Below, in pieces: positions 1-7,579 of a stretch of DNA of 64,000 nucleotides. Position 1 is the first letter of the stretch. The number at the start of each line of letters is the position of its first letter. Source of the DNA: Curvibacter sp. AEP1-3 (lineage in GTDB: Bacteria > Pseudomonadota > Gammaproteobacteria > Burkholderiales > Burkholderiaceae_C); contig NZ_CP015698.1 in NCBI RefSeq assembly GCF_002163715.1, positions 3,326,201 to 3,390,200 of the forward strand. The letters are read 5' to 3'. Both the position numbers and the translations under genes were made by a program. The notes under the pieces are model-generated. The model ran no database searches. It saw only the letters and a list, made by a program, of their open reading frames with translations, and was not told the DNA's origin.

Positions 1-2
1 TC

Positions 3-389
3 ACCGGCACCGCAGGTCTGGACTTTGCGCACATGGCGCCTGAACGTGTGGAGATTGCCGTGGCCAATGTGCGCCGCGTGCAAAACCACATTCAGGGTGT
101 GCATGCCGCTGCCATGGCGCTGCTGGCCGAAACGGCCACCGGCATGGTCGTGGGCATGAATGTGCGGGACGACTGCCTGCCCCTGGCCAAGAGCATGCGC
201 ATCGACTTCAAACGACGTGCCCAGGGCGCCATGCGCGCAGTGGCCACCTTGTCGGATGCGCAGCGCCAGCTCATGCAGCAAAGCGACAAGGGCGAGGTCA
301 GCGTGCCGGTGCTGGTCAGCGACGAATCGGGCGAACAGCCCATTCAATGTGAATTCATCTGGGCGTGGATACCCACCCCGAAAAAATAA
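3..389 (+). CDS. hotdog-fold (DUF4442-like) protein, 5' truncated
   Basis: Open from the first bases of the window, so the N-terminus lies outside; about 128 codons are visible. The visible part (AMALLAETATGMVVGMNV, then a stretch ending in FIWAWIPTPKK) resembles the central helix and C-terminal strands of DUF4442-type hotdog proteins, which are acyl-CoA thioesterase relatives. It ends 12 bases before the thiolase start, with the AGGAG of the next gene immediately after its stop, so the two are probably co-transcribed. A role in removing or editing acyl-CoA intermediates is inferred from family and neighbours; the substrate cannot be told from sequence. Confidence 0.65.
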   Translation, partial: TGTAGLDFAHMAPERVEIAVANVRRVQNHIQGVHAAAMALLAETATGMVVGMNVRDDCLPLAKSMRIDFKRRAQGAMRAVATLSDAQRQLMQQSDKGEVSVPVLVSDESGEQPIQCEFIWAWIPTPKK

Positions 390-401
390 AGGAGTTTCCT
401 C

Positions 402-1595
402 ATGAAACAAGTCCAAGACGCTTACATCGTTGCCGCCACGCGCACGCCCATCGGGCGTTCCGGCCGCGGCTATTTCCGTAACACCCGCCCTGACGAGTTG
501 CTGGTGTCTGCCCTGCGCAGCGCCATGTTGCAAGTCCCCACCTTGGACCCCAAGGCGATTGAAGACGCCATCATCGGCTGCTCTTTCCCCGAGGGCGAGC
601 AGGGCATGAACATGGCCCGCGTGGCCGTGGGCTTGGCTTTTGACCACCCCGTGGGCGGCATCACCGTCAACCGCTTCTGCGCGTCCGGCATTTCTGCCAT
701 TCAGATGGCGGCAGACCGCATCCGTGTGGGCGAGGCCGATGTGCTGATCGCCGGCGGTGCCGAGTCCATGAGCATGGTGCCCATGGGTGGCGGCAAGCCC
801 TCGTTCAATCCCGAAGTGTTTGCCCGCGACGAGAACGTCGGCATCGCCTACGGCATGGGTCTGACCGCAGAAAAGGTCGCCCAGCAGTGGAAGGTGACAC
901 GCGAAATGCAAGACGCCTTCGCCCTTGAATCCCACCTGCGCGCCATCAAGGCCCAGCAAGCCGGCGAGTTCACCGACGAGATCACGCCCATCGATGTGAT
1001 CGAGCGCACTCCCAACCTGGCAACCGGCGAAGTGTCCACCCGCACCCGCACCGTGAACCTCGACGAAGGCCCACGCCCAGACACCTCCATCGAAGGCCTG
1101 GCCAAGCTCAAGCCTGTGTTCGCTGCCCGCGGCAGCGTGACTGCCGGCAACAGCTCCCAGACCAGCGATGGCGCAGGCGCTTTGATTCTGGCCAGCGAGA
1201 AAGCCGTCAAGCAGTTCGGCCTGACCCCCTTGGCCCGTTTTGTGAGCTTTGCAGCGCGCGGCGTGCCGCCTGAAATCATGGGCATCGGCCCGATCGAAGC
1301 CATCCCTGCTGCCTTGCGTTACGCCGGTTTGCAGCACTCTGACATCGACTGGTTCGAGCTGAACGAAGCCTTTGCCGCCCAGTCGCTGGCTGTGATTAAC
1401 ACCCTGGGTCTGGATCCGTCCAAGGTCAACCCCATGGGTGGCGCGATTGCGCTGGGTCACCCGCTGGGCGCTACCGGTGCCATCCGTGCGGCCACGGTGG
1501 TGCACGCGCTGCGCCGCCACAACCTGAAGTACGGCATGGTCACCATGTGCGTAGGAACCGGGCAGGGCGCTGCCGGCATCTTTGAACGCGTGTAA
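402..1595 (+). CDS. acetyl-CoA acyltransferase (thiolase)
   Basis: A 397-residue thiolase, normal length for the family. The acyl-accepting cysteine is C93 in NRFCASG, the catalytic histidine is H353 in GHPLGATG, and the second cysteine is C383 in CVGTGQG. Thiolases of this type cleave 3-ketoacyl-CoA with CoA to acetyl-CoA and a shortened acyl-CoA, the last step of beta-oxidation, in the cytosol. AGGAG lies 9 bases before the ATG. It follows a hotdog protein and precedes a thioesterase, an enoyl-CoA hydratase, an enoyl reductase-like SDR and an acyl-CoA dehydrogenase, which supports a degradative role. Chain-length preference is unknown. Confidence 0.93.
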   Translation: MKQVQDAYIVAATRTPIGRSGRGYFRNTRPDELLVSALRSAMLQVPTLDPKAIEDAIIGCSFPEGEQGMNMARVAVGLAFDHPVGGITVNRFCASGISAIQMAADRIRVGEADVLIAGGAESMSMVPMGGGKPSFNPEVFARDENVGIAYGMGLTAEKVAQQWKVTREMQDAFALESHLRAIKAQQAGEFTDEITPIDVIERTPNLATGEVSTRTRTVNLDEGPRPDTSIEGLAKLKPVFAARGSVTAGNSSQTSDGAGALILASEKAVKQFGLTPLARFVSFAARGVPPEIMGIGPIEAIPAALRYAGLQHSDIDWFELNEAFAAQSLAVINTLGLDPSKVNPMGGAIALGHPLGATGAIRAATVVHALRRHNLKYGMVTMCVGTGQGAAGIFERV

Positions 1596-1608
1596 GGCGC
1601 GTCACACC

Positions 1609-1632
1609 AAGGCCACCTTCGGGTGGCCTTTT
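1609..1632 (+). terminator. intrinsic terminator after thiolase gene
   Basis: Perfect 9-bp stem AAGGCCACC / GGTGGCCTT with a TTCG tetraloop, followed by Ts. It lies 14 bases after the thiolase stop. Nearly the same hairpin recurs at 7531-7560. Confidence 0.85.
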
Positions 1633-1674
1633 GCATGGGGCTGTATGCTCCGCAGCCATCTGGAGATCGCTTGA

Positions 1675-2481
1675 ATGAGTACCCACGTTTTTGATGAAGC
1701 CATTGCGCTGCAGGCGCAGCCGGATGGCAGCTGGACAGGCCACACCCACCCGGCCTATGCCAATATGGTGGGGCCGTTTGGCGGCATCACTGCGGCTCAA
1801 GCCCTGAACGGAGTGCTGCAGCACCCGGAGCGATTGGGCGACCCGGTGTCGCTGACGGTGAATTTTTGCGCGGCGCTGGCCGACGGCCCCTTCACCGTCA
1901 TGGCGCGTGCGGCGCGCACCAACCGGTCGACCCAGCACTGGACCATCGAGATCCAGCAGGGGGATGCGATTGTCATGACCGGCACAGCGGTGACCGCTGT
2001 GCGCCGCGAAACCTGGGGTGTGGACGAAGAGCCCATGCCCCTGTGCCCGCCACCCGCCGAAGTACCGCCGCCGCAGGTCATGGCGCCCATGGAGTTTGTG
2101 AAGCGTTATGAGCAGCTCCCGGTGACCGGCCAGCTGCCTGCCGTGTGGGATGGCAGCGGCCACAGCAGCCTCACGCAAATCTGGGTGCGGGACAACCCGC
2201 CACGCCCCCTGGACTTTGCGTCGCTGGCTTGCATCTCTGATGTTTTCTTTCCCCGGGTGTTCATCCGCCGGGCCACTCACGTGCCTGTGGGCACCGTGTC
2301 ATTGACGGTGTACTTCCACGCCAGCACCGAGCAACTGGCCCAGACCGGCACCGGTTACCTGTTGGGGCAAGCGCAAGCGCAGGCCTTCCGCAATGGCTTT
2401 TTTGACCAGAGCAGCCAGCTCTGGAACGAAGCCGGCGTGCTGCTGGTGACCACGCACCAGATCGTCTATTACAAACAGTGA
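1675..2481 (+). CDS. TesB-like acyl-CoA thioesterase
   Basis: A 268-residue double-hotdog protein. The N-terminal half carries YANMVGPFGGITAAQ, typical of the first hotdog of TesB-like thioesterases, and the second half ends with the strand pattern GFFDQSSQLWNEAGVLLVTT, matching the conserved C-terminal hotdog (DQ and the closing strand). Such enzymes hydrolyse acyl-CoA to free acid and CoA. GGAG sits about 10 bases before the ATG. It lies between a terminator and the enoyl-CoA hydratase gene (33-base gap), so it probably starts or joins the downstream transcript. It may relieve accumulation of dead-end acyl-CoAs; that is inference. Confidence 0.8.
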   Translation: MSTHVFDEAIALQAQPDGSWTGHTHPAYANMVGPFGGITAAQALNGVLQHPERLGDPVSLTVNFCAALADGPFTVMARAARTNRSTQHWTIEIQQGDAIVMTGTAVTAVRRETWGVDEEPMPLCPPPAEVPPPQVMAPMEFVKRYEQLPVTGQLPAVWDGSGHSSLTQIWVRDNPPRPLDFASLACISDVFFPRVFIRRATHVPVGTVSLTVYFHASTEQLAQTGTGYLLGQAQAQAFRNGFFDQSSQLWNEAGVLLVTTHQIVYYKQ

Positions 2482-2514
2482 TCCAATCACGCATCCCTTT
2501 TTGAGCGAGCGACC

Positions 2515-3279
2515 ATGCAAGACATCCTGATCCACACCGACGCCGGCATCACCACCATCACCCTGAACCGGGTCGAAAAGAAAAACTCTTTTACCCAGGC
2601 CATGTACGCCGCCTGCGCAGATGCATTGGACGCTGCGCGTGACGATGCTTCCGTGCGCGTGGTGGTGTTCCAGGGCGACGCCACCGTCTTCAGCGCCGGC
2701 AACGACATCGGCGACTTTCTGGGCGCGCCGCCCAAGGCGCAGGACGCACCGGTATTCCGTTTCTTGCGGGCCTTGGCGGCATTCCCCAAGCCCATCGTTG
2801 CGGCGGTATGCGGCCCGGCAGTAGGCATCGGCACCACCATGCTGTTCCATTGCGATCTGGTCTATGCCGGTGACAACGCCGCTTTCTCCATGCCCTTCGT
2901 GAACCTCGGCTTGTGCCCGGAAGCGGCGTCTAGTCTGCTGGTGCCCCAGATGATGGGTTACCACCGCGCCGCCGAGGCCTTGCTCATGGGCGAGCCCTTC
3001 ATGGCCGAAGCCGCCCTCGAAGTCGGTCTGGCTAACCGCGTGGTACCGCCCACCGAAGCCAATGCGGTTGCCCAAGCCCAGGCCCGCAAGCTGGCCGCCA
3101 AGCCCATCGCCTCGCTGATCGAAACCAAGCGCCTGCTCAAGAAAGGCCAGCTGGCAGACGTGCTGGCCCGCATCGATGAAGAAGCGGTGAGCTTCGGCCG
3201 CATGCTGGGTGAGCCTTCTGCCAAAGAGGCGTTCACCGCGTTTATGGAGAAGCGCAAGCCCGACTTCACTAAGGTCTGA
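2515..3279 (+). CDS. enoyl-CoA hydratase/isomerase (crotonase family)
   Basis: A 254-residue crotonase. The oxyanion-hole segments are FSAGNDIGDF (residues 59-68) and CGPAVGIGTTM (99-109). Only one acidic catalytic residue is obvious, E136 in LCPEAASS; the second Glu of true hydratases (usually in the GxG helix region) is absent, as in delta3,delta2-enoyl-CoA isomerases. It may therefore isomerise unsaturated acyl-CoA rather than hydrate it. Seen: motif and length; inferred: isomerase rather than hydratase. It continues the acyl-CoA gene series; a dispersed repeat lies just after the stop. Confidence 0.85.
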   Translation: MQDILIHTDAGITTITLNRVEKKNSFTQAMYAACADALDAARDDASVRVVVFQGDATVFSAGNDIGDFLGAPPKAQDAPVFRFLRALAAFPKPIVAAVCGPAVGIGTTMLFHCDLVYAGDNAAFSMPFVNLGLCPEAASSLLVPQMMGYHRAAEALLMGEPFMAEAALEVGLANRVVPPTEANAVAQAQARKLAAKPIASLIETKRLLKKGQLADVLARIDEEAVSFGRMLGEPSAKEAFTAFMEKRKPDFTKV

Positions 3280-3294
3280 CTTTTAAGTGTTTTA

Positions 3295-3343
3295 GGCTGC
3301 TGGCGCTCCTTCCATATGCGCGAGCAGCTCCTAAAATAGTAGC
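3295..3343 (-). repeat. dispersed ~45-bp repeat, copy 1 (intergenic)
   Basis: Read on the minus strand: GCTACTATTTTAGG, then AGCTGCTCGCGCATAT, then a short variable stretch and GCGCCAGCAG. Same core and spacing as the copies at 6727, 14397, 33656, 39490, 48621, 49573 and 52193. Lies between the crotonase and tetR genes. Confidence 0.8.
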
Positions 3344-3423
3344 AATCTGAAGGTAAGGCGCTGCGTTTGCGCCTCAGCTGCGAAGCGCCAAGACACTCGC
3401 GTTTTCCCTGAGTATTTTTGCCA

Positions 3424-3437
3424 AGCAAGCGCTTGCT
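3424..3437. promoter_or_regulatory. perfect 14-bp palindrome, candidate TetR operator
   Basis: AGCAAGCGCTTGCT is a perfect inverted repeat 31 bases upstream of the tetR ATG, a usual place for a TetR-family autoregulatory operator. Assignment to this regulator is inferred from position and symmetry. Confidence 0.5.
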
Positions 3438-3467
3438 GAAAATAGATGAGGCTGGTATGGTCGACGC

Positions 3468-4145
3468 ATGACCACTACCGAGACCCTGCCCGCCGCGCCT
3501 GCTGAAGATGCCGCGCCACCCGAGGCCAAACGCCCGCGCGGCCGTCCCCGCAAAACCGAAGACGAACGTGATGACGGCAACCGCCGTCACGAACTACTCA
3601 AAGCTGCAGCCCAGCTCTTCCGCCGCCAAGGGTTCGCCGCGACCACCACCCGCGACATCGCCAACGCGGCCGGCATGCAAAGCGGCTCGCCGTTCTACCA
3701 CTTCAAAAGCAAAGACGCGCTCTTGTTCGCCGTCATGGAGGCGGGCATGCATTCGGCGCTGGCCAACCAGCAGCGTGTGCTGGGCGATGTCGCCTATGCC
3801 GCACTGAGTCCGGCCGACAAACTACGCCGCCTCGTCCATGCGCACTTTGAGGTTCTGCTCGGGCCCGGCAACGACTTTGTGCCGGTCATGCTGTACGAGT
3901 GGCGCTCCTTGCAGCGCCCGCAGCGCAAGGTGCTGCACAAACTGATTGCCGACTACGAGGCCCTGTGGATGCCGGTGCTGCAAGCCCTGCAGGACAGCGG
4001 CCAGCTCAAGGCGCCGGTGGGCGTGGCGCGCCTGCTGATTCTGGGCGCGCTCAACTGGTCGGTGCAATGGTTCGACCCCGCCAAAGGGGCCACGGTAGAA
4101 GCGCTCGGCGAACACGCCGTGGCCATGTTCATTCAGGAGGTGTAA
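3468..4145 (+). CDS. TetR family transcriptional regulator
   Basis: A 225-residue protein with an unusual 35-residue N-terminal tail rich in Pro, Arg and acidic residues, then a TetR helix-turn-helix (about residues 45-85: LFRRQGFAATTTRDIANAAG followed by SPFYHFKSKDAL). The C-terminal ligand-binding half is of the acyl-CoA/fatty-acid regulator type, though this cannot be proven from sequence. The stop overlaps the ATG of the enoyl-reductase-like SDR by one base (TAATG), so it is translationally coupled to the catabolic genes. A perfect palindrome at 3424-3437 is a likely autoregulatory site. Expected to repress the acyl-CoA genes until an acyl-CoA ligand binds. Confidence 0.9.
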   Translation: MTTTETLPAAPAEDAAPPEAKRPRGRPRKTEDERDDGNRRHELLKAAAQLFRRQGFAATTTRDIANAAGMQSGSPFYHFKSKDALLFAVMEAGMHSALANQQRVLGDVAYAALSPADKLRRLVHAHFEVLLGPGNDFVPVMLYEWRSLQRPQRKVLHKLIADYEALWMPVLQALQDSGQLKAPVGVARLLILGALNWSVQWFDPAKGATVEALGEHAVAMFIQEV

Positions 4146-5029
4146 TGCATTACGGTTCTGTCTTCGCGCCCGGCTTGTTTGCCGGCAAAGTGGTGGTGAT
4201 TACCGGAGGCGGCTCCGGCATTGGCCGCTGCACAGCCCATGAGCTGGCAGCCTTGGGCGCCACCGTAGCGCTCATAGGCCGCAAGCCCGAAAAGTTGGAG
4301 AAAGCTGCAATCGAGATCACCGAGGACGGTGGCAAAGTCAGCCAGCATGTGTGCGATATCCGCAATGAAGACGCCGTGAAGGCCTGCGTGGCTGCCATCG
4401 TGGCCCAGCACGGCCGCATTGACGGCCTGGTGAACAACGCCGGCGGCCAGTACATGACGCCGCTGGAAGCCATCAGCGCCAAGGGCTGGGAGGCGGTGAT
4501 CAACACCAACCTGACCGGCGGTTTCTTGATGGCACGCGAGTGCTTCAGCCAAAGCATGAGCAAGCATGGCGGCGCCATCGTCAACATCGTGGCCGACATG
4601 TGGGGCTCCATGCCCGGCATGGGCCACAGTGGTGCCGCGCGCGCCGGCATGGTGAGCTTTACTGAGACTGCAGCCACCGAGTGGGCAGGCCGTGGGGTGC
4701 GGGTGAACGCTGTTGCGCCGGGCTACATCGCCTCCAGCGGCATGGACCACTATCCGCCTGAAATGGGCCCTATGTTGCGCGAAATGGCCAAGACGGTGCC
4801 CCTGGGCCGCTTTGGCACCGAGGCCGAAACCTCTGCCGGGATTGTGTTTTTGCTGAGCCCTGCAGCGGCGTTTATCAGCGGTACCACGCTGCGCATCGAC
4901 GGTGCACGGCCCCAAGTGCGCATGGGCTGGCCCATGCGCGTGGCGGACGAAAAGGCGCAAGCCCGCGATGCCATCAAACCCTTCAACGGCTTTCACCGCG
5001 CCAGCACGCCCAAGGTGTTTCAGTCATGA
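4145..5029 (+). CDS. SDR oxidoreductase, 2-enoyl-CoA reductase-like
   Basis: A 294-residue short-chain dehydrogenase. The start is ATG 4145 because AGGAGGT lies directly upstream, although the frame stays open to 3899. Cofactor motif TGGGSGIG at residues 20-27, NNAG at 97-100. The classical YxxxK is replaced by HSGAARAG (161-168), the pattern of peroxisomal trans-2-enoyl-CoA reductase and 2,4-dienoyl-CoA reductase relatives. It therefore probably reduces unsaturated acyl-CoA with NAD(P)H. It overlaps tetR by one base and the acyl-CoA dehydrogenase by four, so the three genes form one unit. It may act on dienoyl or branched intermediates; the substrate is not visible. Confidence 0.85.
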   Translation: MHYGSVFAPGLFAGKVVVITGGGSGIGRCTAHELAALGATVALIGRKPEKLEKAAIEITEDGGKVSQHVCDIRNEDAVKACVAAIVAQHGRIDGLVNNAGGQYMTPLEAISAKGWEAVINTNLTGGFLMARECFSQSMSKHGGAIVNIVADMWGSMPGMGHSGAARAGMVSFTETAATEWAGRGVRVNAVAPGYIASSGMDHYPPEMGPMLREMAKTVPLGRFGTEAETSAGIVFLLSPAAAFISGTTLRIDGARPQVRMGWPMRVADEKAQARDAIKPFNGFHRASTPKVFQS

Positions 5030-6216
5030 GCGCGCTCCCTGATTTAGCGCAGGAGTTCGGCCCGGAGGATGTGGCTGCCGTGGAAGATGCGGCGCGCCGC
5101 TTCATCCAGACCGAGGTGGCCCCGCATCTGGCGGACTGGGAAGAGGCAGGTGAGTTCCCCCGCAGCCTGTACCAGCGCGCTGCCGATCTGGGCTGGTTAG
5201 GGCTGGGCTACCCGGAGCGCTTTGGCGGCACACCTGCGCCCTGGGCACTGCGCAACGCGCTCACGATTGCGCTCGCTCGCAGCGGGGGCAGTGGCGGCCT
5301 CATGGCCAGCCTGTTCAGCCTCAACATCGGTTTGCCTCCGGTGCTGCGCCATGGCTCTGCGGCCTTGCAGCAGCTAGTGGTGCCCGATGTGCTGGCCGGC
5401 CGCAAGATTGCCGCGCTGGCGATTACCGAGCCCGGTGGTGGCACGGATGTGTCTGCACTCAAAACCACGGCCCGCCTGGAGGGCAACGAGTACGTGGTGG
5501 ATGGTGAAAAAACCTTCATCACCTCCGGCATGCGCGCCGATTGGATCACGGTGGCGGTGCGGACTGATTTGAAGAACAAAGGTCCCATGGGCATCTCCAT
5601 GCTCATGGTGCCTGGCGATGCGCCTGGCTTGTCGCGCAGTCCTCTCCAGAAAATGGGCTGGCATTGCTCGGACACGGCGCAGCTGCGCTTTGACGGCGTG
5701 CGGGTGCCGGCCTCCAACCTCGTGGGCGAGGAGGGTGCGGGTTTCAAGATCATCTTGACCAACTTCAACGGCGAGCGCTTGTCCATGGCAGCTATGGCGC
5801 TGGGCTTTGCAGAGTGCTGTTATGACGAAGCCTTGAGCTGGGCCCAGCAGCGCAAAACGTTTGGCACCGCACTGATTGATCACCAGGTCATTCGTCACAA
5901 GTTCATGGACATGAAGATGCGCATCGAGTCCACCCGCGCATGGCTGCATGCGGTGGCCGCGCGGGCGGACGCCGGTGACCGCGGCGACAAGTCGGCCAAA
6001 GGTGCAGAGTGGGTGGCACAGGTGTGCCTGCTCAAGAACCATGCGACGCAGACCATGCAGTTCTGCGCCGACCAGGGCGTACAGATTCTGGGTGGCATGG
6101 GCTACATGCGGGGCACGGCTTGTGAGCGCATTTACCGCGAAGTGAAGGTGATGATGATCGGCGGCGGCGCTGAGGAAATCATGAAAGAGTTGGCAAGCCG
6201 TCAGCTCGGCCTGTGA
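5026..6216 (+). CDS. acyl-CoA dehydrogenase
   Basis: A 396-residue FAD flavoenzyme of normal length that introduces the alpha,beta double bond in acyl-CoA and passes electrons to ETF. Seen: AITEPGGGTDVSALKTTA (FAD/substrate signature, about 132-149), and the C-terminal GGMGYMRGTACERIYREVK. In the C-terminal loop where medium- and short-chain enzymes carry the catalytic Glu of the YEGTSEI motif, this protein has GGGAEEI. A Glu is present at residue 250 (NFNGERL), aligning with the catalytic base of isovaleryl-CoA and long-chain dehydrogenases. A branched-chain or long-chain substrate is thus favoured (inference). ATG overlaps the preceding stop by four bases. Confidence 0.92.
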   Translation: MSALPDLAQEFGPEDVAAVEDAARRFIQTEVAPHLADWEEAGEFPRSLYQRAADLGWLGLGYPERFGGTPAPWALRNALTIALARSGGSGGLMASLFSLNIGLPPVLRHGSAALQQLVVPDVLAGRKIAALAITEPGGGTDVSALKTTARLEGNEYVVDGEKTFITSGMRADWITVAVRTDLKNKGPMGISMLMVPGDAPGLSRSPLQKMGWHCSDTAQLRFDGVRVPASNLVGEEGAGFKIILTNFNGERLSMAAMALGFAECCYDEALSWAQQRKTFGTALIDHQVIRHKFMDMKMRIESTRAWLHAVAARADAGDRGDKSAKGAEWVAQVCLLKNHATQTMQFCADQGVQILGGMGYMRGTACERIYREVKVMMIGGGAEEIMKELASRQLGL

Positions 6217-6225
6217 GAATGCGGC

Positions 6226-6723
6226 ATGCCTAAAACCCCCCATGCAGAGCCAGCCGCAGCGCCCATCGTTTTTGAGCCGGAGTTCATCGAAGGCCTGACC
6301 CGCATCTTTGAAGTGAGCATCGTCTTCAACCAGATGCTAGGGTTGAAGATCACCTCCATCACCCCTGACAAAGTGAAGGCCCGCATTGCCATGCGCCCGG
6401 AGTTGGTCGGCCATGCGGCCTACAACCGCATCCACGGCGGCGTAATCAGCGCAGGGCTGGATGCCATGGGTGGCCTGGCGGTGATGGCGGCCATTGGCGC
6501 ACGCCACATGGACGAAGCACCCTCGCAGCGCCTGCACCGCTTTGCCAAGCTGGGCACCATCGATCTGCGGGTGGACTACCTGCGCCCCGGCATCGGCGAG
6601 CAGTTCGAGCTGCACGCCGAGGTGATGCGCCTGGGCTCACGCGTTGCGTCTACCCGCATGGAGTTTCTGGGCGCGGATGGCAAGCTCCTGTCCACCGGGT
6701 CTGCGGCTTACATCGTCTCCTGA
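6226..6723 (+). CDS. hotdog-fold thioesterase (PaaI-like)
   Basis: A 165-residue single-domain hotdog protein. The central helix region ARIAMRPELVGHAAYNRIHGGVISAGLDAMGG contains the HGG-x-x-x-x-x-D pattern of PaaI/YbgC-type acyl-CoA thioesterases, with D at the expected catalytic place. It starts 9 bases after the acyl-CoA dehydrogenase stop and is the last gene of the tetR-led unit. It probably hydrolyses a CoA ester from the same pathway, releasing trapped CoA; substrate unknown. A dispersed repeat begins four bases after its stop. Confidence 0.85.
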   Translation: MPKTPHAEPAAAPIVFEPEFIEGLTRIFEVSIVFNQMLGLKITSITPDKVKARIAMRPELVGHAAYNRIHGGVISAGLDAMGGLAVMAAIGARHMDEAPSQRLHRFAKLGTIDLRVDYLRPGIGEQFELHAEVMRLGSRVASTRMEFLGADGKLLSTGSAAYIVS

Positions 6724-6726
6724 TTT

Positions 6727-6770
6727 GCTATTTTTTAGGAGCTGCTCGCGCATATCCAATGGGCGCTAGG
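6727..6770 (+). repeat. dispersed ~45-bp repeat, copy 2 (intergenic)
   Basis: GCTATTTTTTAGG, then AGCTGCTCGCGCATAT, CCAAT and GGGCGCTAGG: the same element as copy 1 in the opposite orientation. Follows the hotdog thioesterase stop directly. Confidence 0.8.
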
Positions 6771-6949
6771 GGTGTAAATGACCAAGAAGTATGCCCGCTG
6801 TGAAGCTTGTTTGTTTCATTGGTGGCGCAAGTAGCATGGGCCAGTTTTTCGATTTGAGGACGGTGTGAAGTGAACGTCTGCCTTGCAGTGGAAGCTACCG
6901 TTAGGGTTGGGTATTCTGTTAAGCGGTGTCTGCGCAAGCTAGGTTAACA

Positions 6950-7342
6950 ATGAAAATTAGTGCATTCAACGCCATAGCGGCGATATTGTTGTTCATGCAT
7001 CGACCGACGTATGCAATCAGCTTCAGTGATGCCGGCGAGAACCTTCTCTACTTTGAATACGCTTCATTGTCCGCGGACTATTGCGAGCAGCGTGGTTACC
7101 CTAGCCGCTCGATCTACTCTAAATGGCAGCAAACATATTCACAAGTACAAATAGAAGCCGTCAAACGTGTCTTGGCGGAAGGTCAAAGTCGTGGTCTAAC
7201 AACTGGCGAACAGCAGCAAGTTCTTTCTCAAGCACTTGCGAGCCACAGAAAAGTTGCAAGTGACAATATTGCCAAGAAAGGCGTTCCGTGTTCGAGATAC
7301 AGGGAATTTCTAGTTGGTTATAGCGGGCTCCTGAAAAAATAA
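6950..7342 (+). CDS. small secreted protein, unknown function
   Basis: 130 residues from ATG 6950; the same frame is open to 6926 but the internal Met gives a proper signal peptide (MKISAFNAIAAILL, then a likely cleavage after PTYA). The mature part has two cysteines (SADYCEQRGY and GVPCSRYREF) that could pair in the periplasm, and is otherwise helical with many Gln, Ser and Lys. I do not recognise a family. Base composition is clearly more AT-rich than its neighbours and codon choice differs (ATA, AAA, TCA common), suggesting recent acquisition. It stands alone, with about 230 bases of non-coding DNA on each side. Confidence 0.6.
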   Translation: MKISAFNAIAAILLFMHRPTYAISFSDAGENLLYFEYASLSADYCEQRGYPSRSIYSKWQQTYSQVQIEAVKRVLAEGQSRGLTTGEQQQVLSQALASHRKVASDNIAKKGVPCSRYREFLVGYSGLLKK

Positions 7343-7530
7343 TCGGACCCAATTAACTCGCCAAGTTGCCTCAGTCCTTTGATGGACATGTGTCCGATTT
7401 GTGCTGGCAGGTTTGGTGTTGTTCCGAAAACCGCTTTCAGCCTGTAGGTGCCCCAAAACTTCTGAAAGCCTGCAGCCCGCTTAGGTTTAAGTTCTTGTCG
7501 CTCCTACTAACTAACAAGGTTCACCAAGAC

Positions 7531-7560
7531 AAAAAAAGGCCACCCGAAGGTGGCCTTTTT
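7531..7560. terminator. bidirectional intrinsic terminator
   Basis: AAAAAAAGGCCACC, loop CGAA, GGTGGCCTTTTT: a 9-bp GC-rich stem flanked by A and T runs. It lies 20 bases beyond the stop of the minus-strand livK-type gene and can end transcription from both sides. The remainder of 7343-7579 shows no gene I can support. Confidence 0.85.
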
Positions 7561-7579
7561 CATGGGTAGCTGACGGTGC

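Noticed and set aside
3899..4145. Longer N-terminus for the SDR enzyme
   Set aside because: The extra 82 residues are tetR read in another frame; ATG 4145 with AGGAGGT directly upstream gives the normal SDR start.
7366..7569. Short frame of 67 codons after the secreted orphan
   Set aside because: Runs through the bidirectional terminator, has no ribosome site and no recognisable domain.
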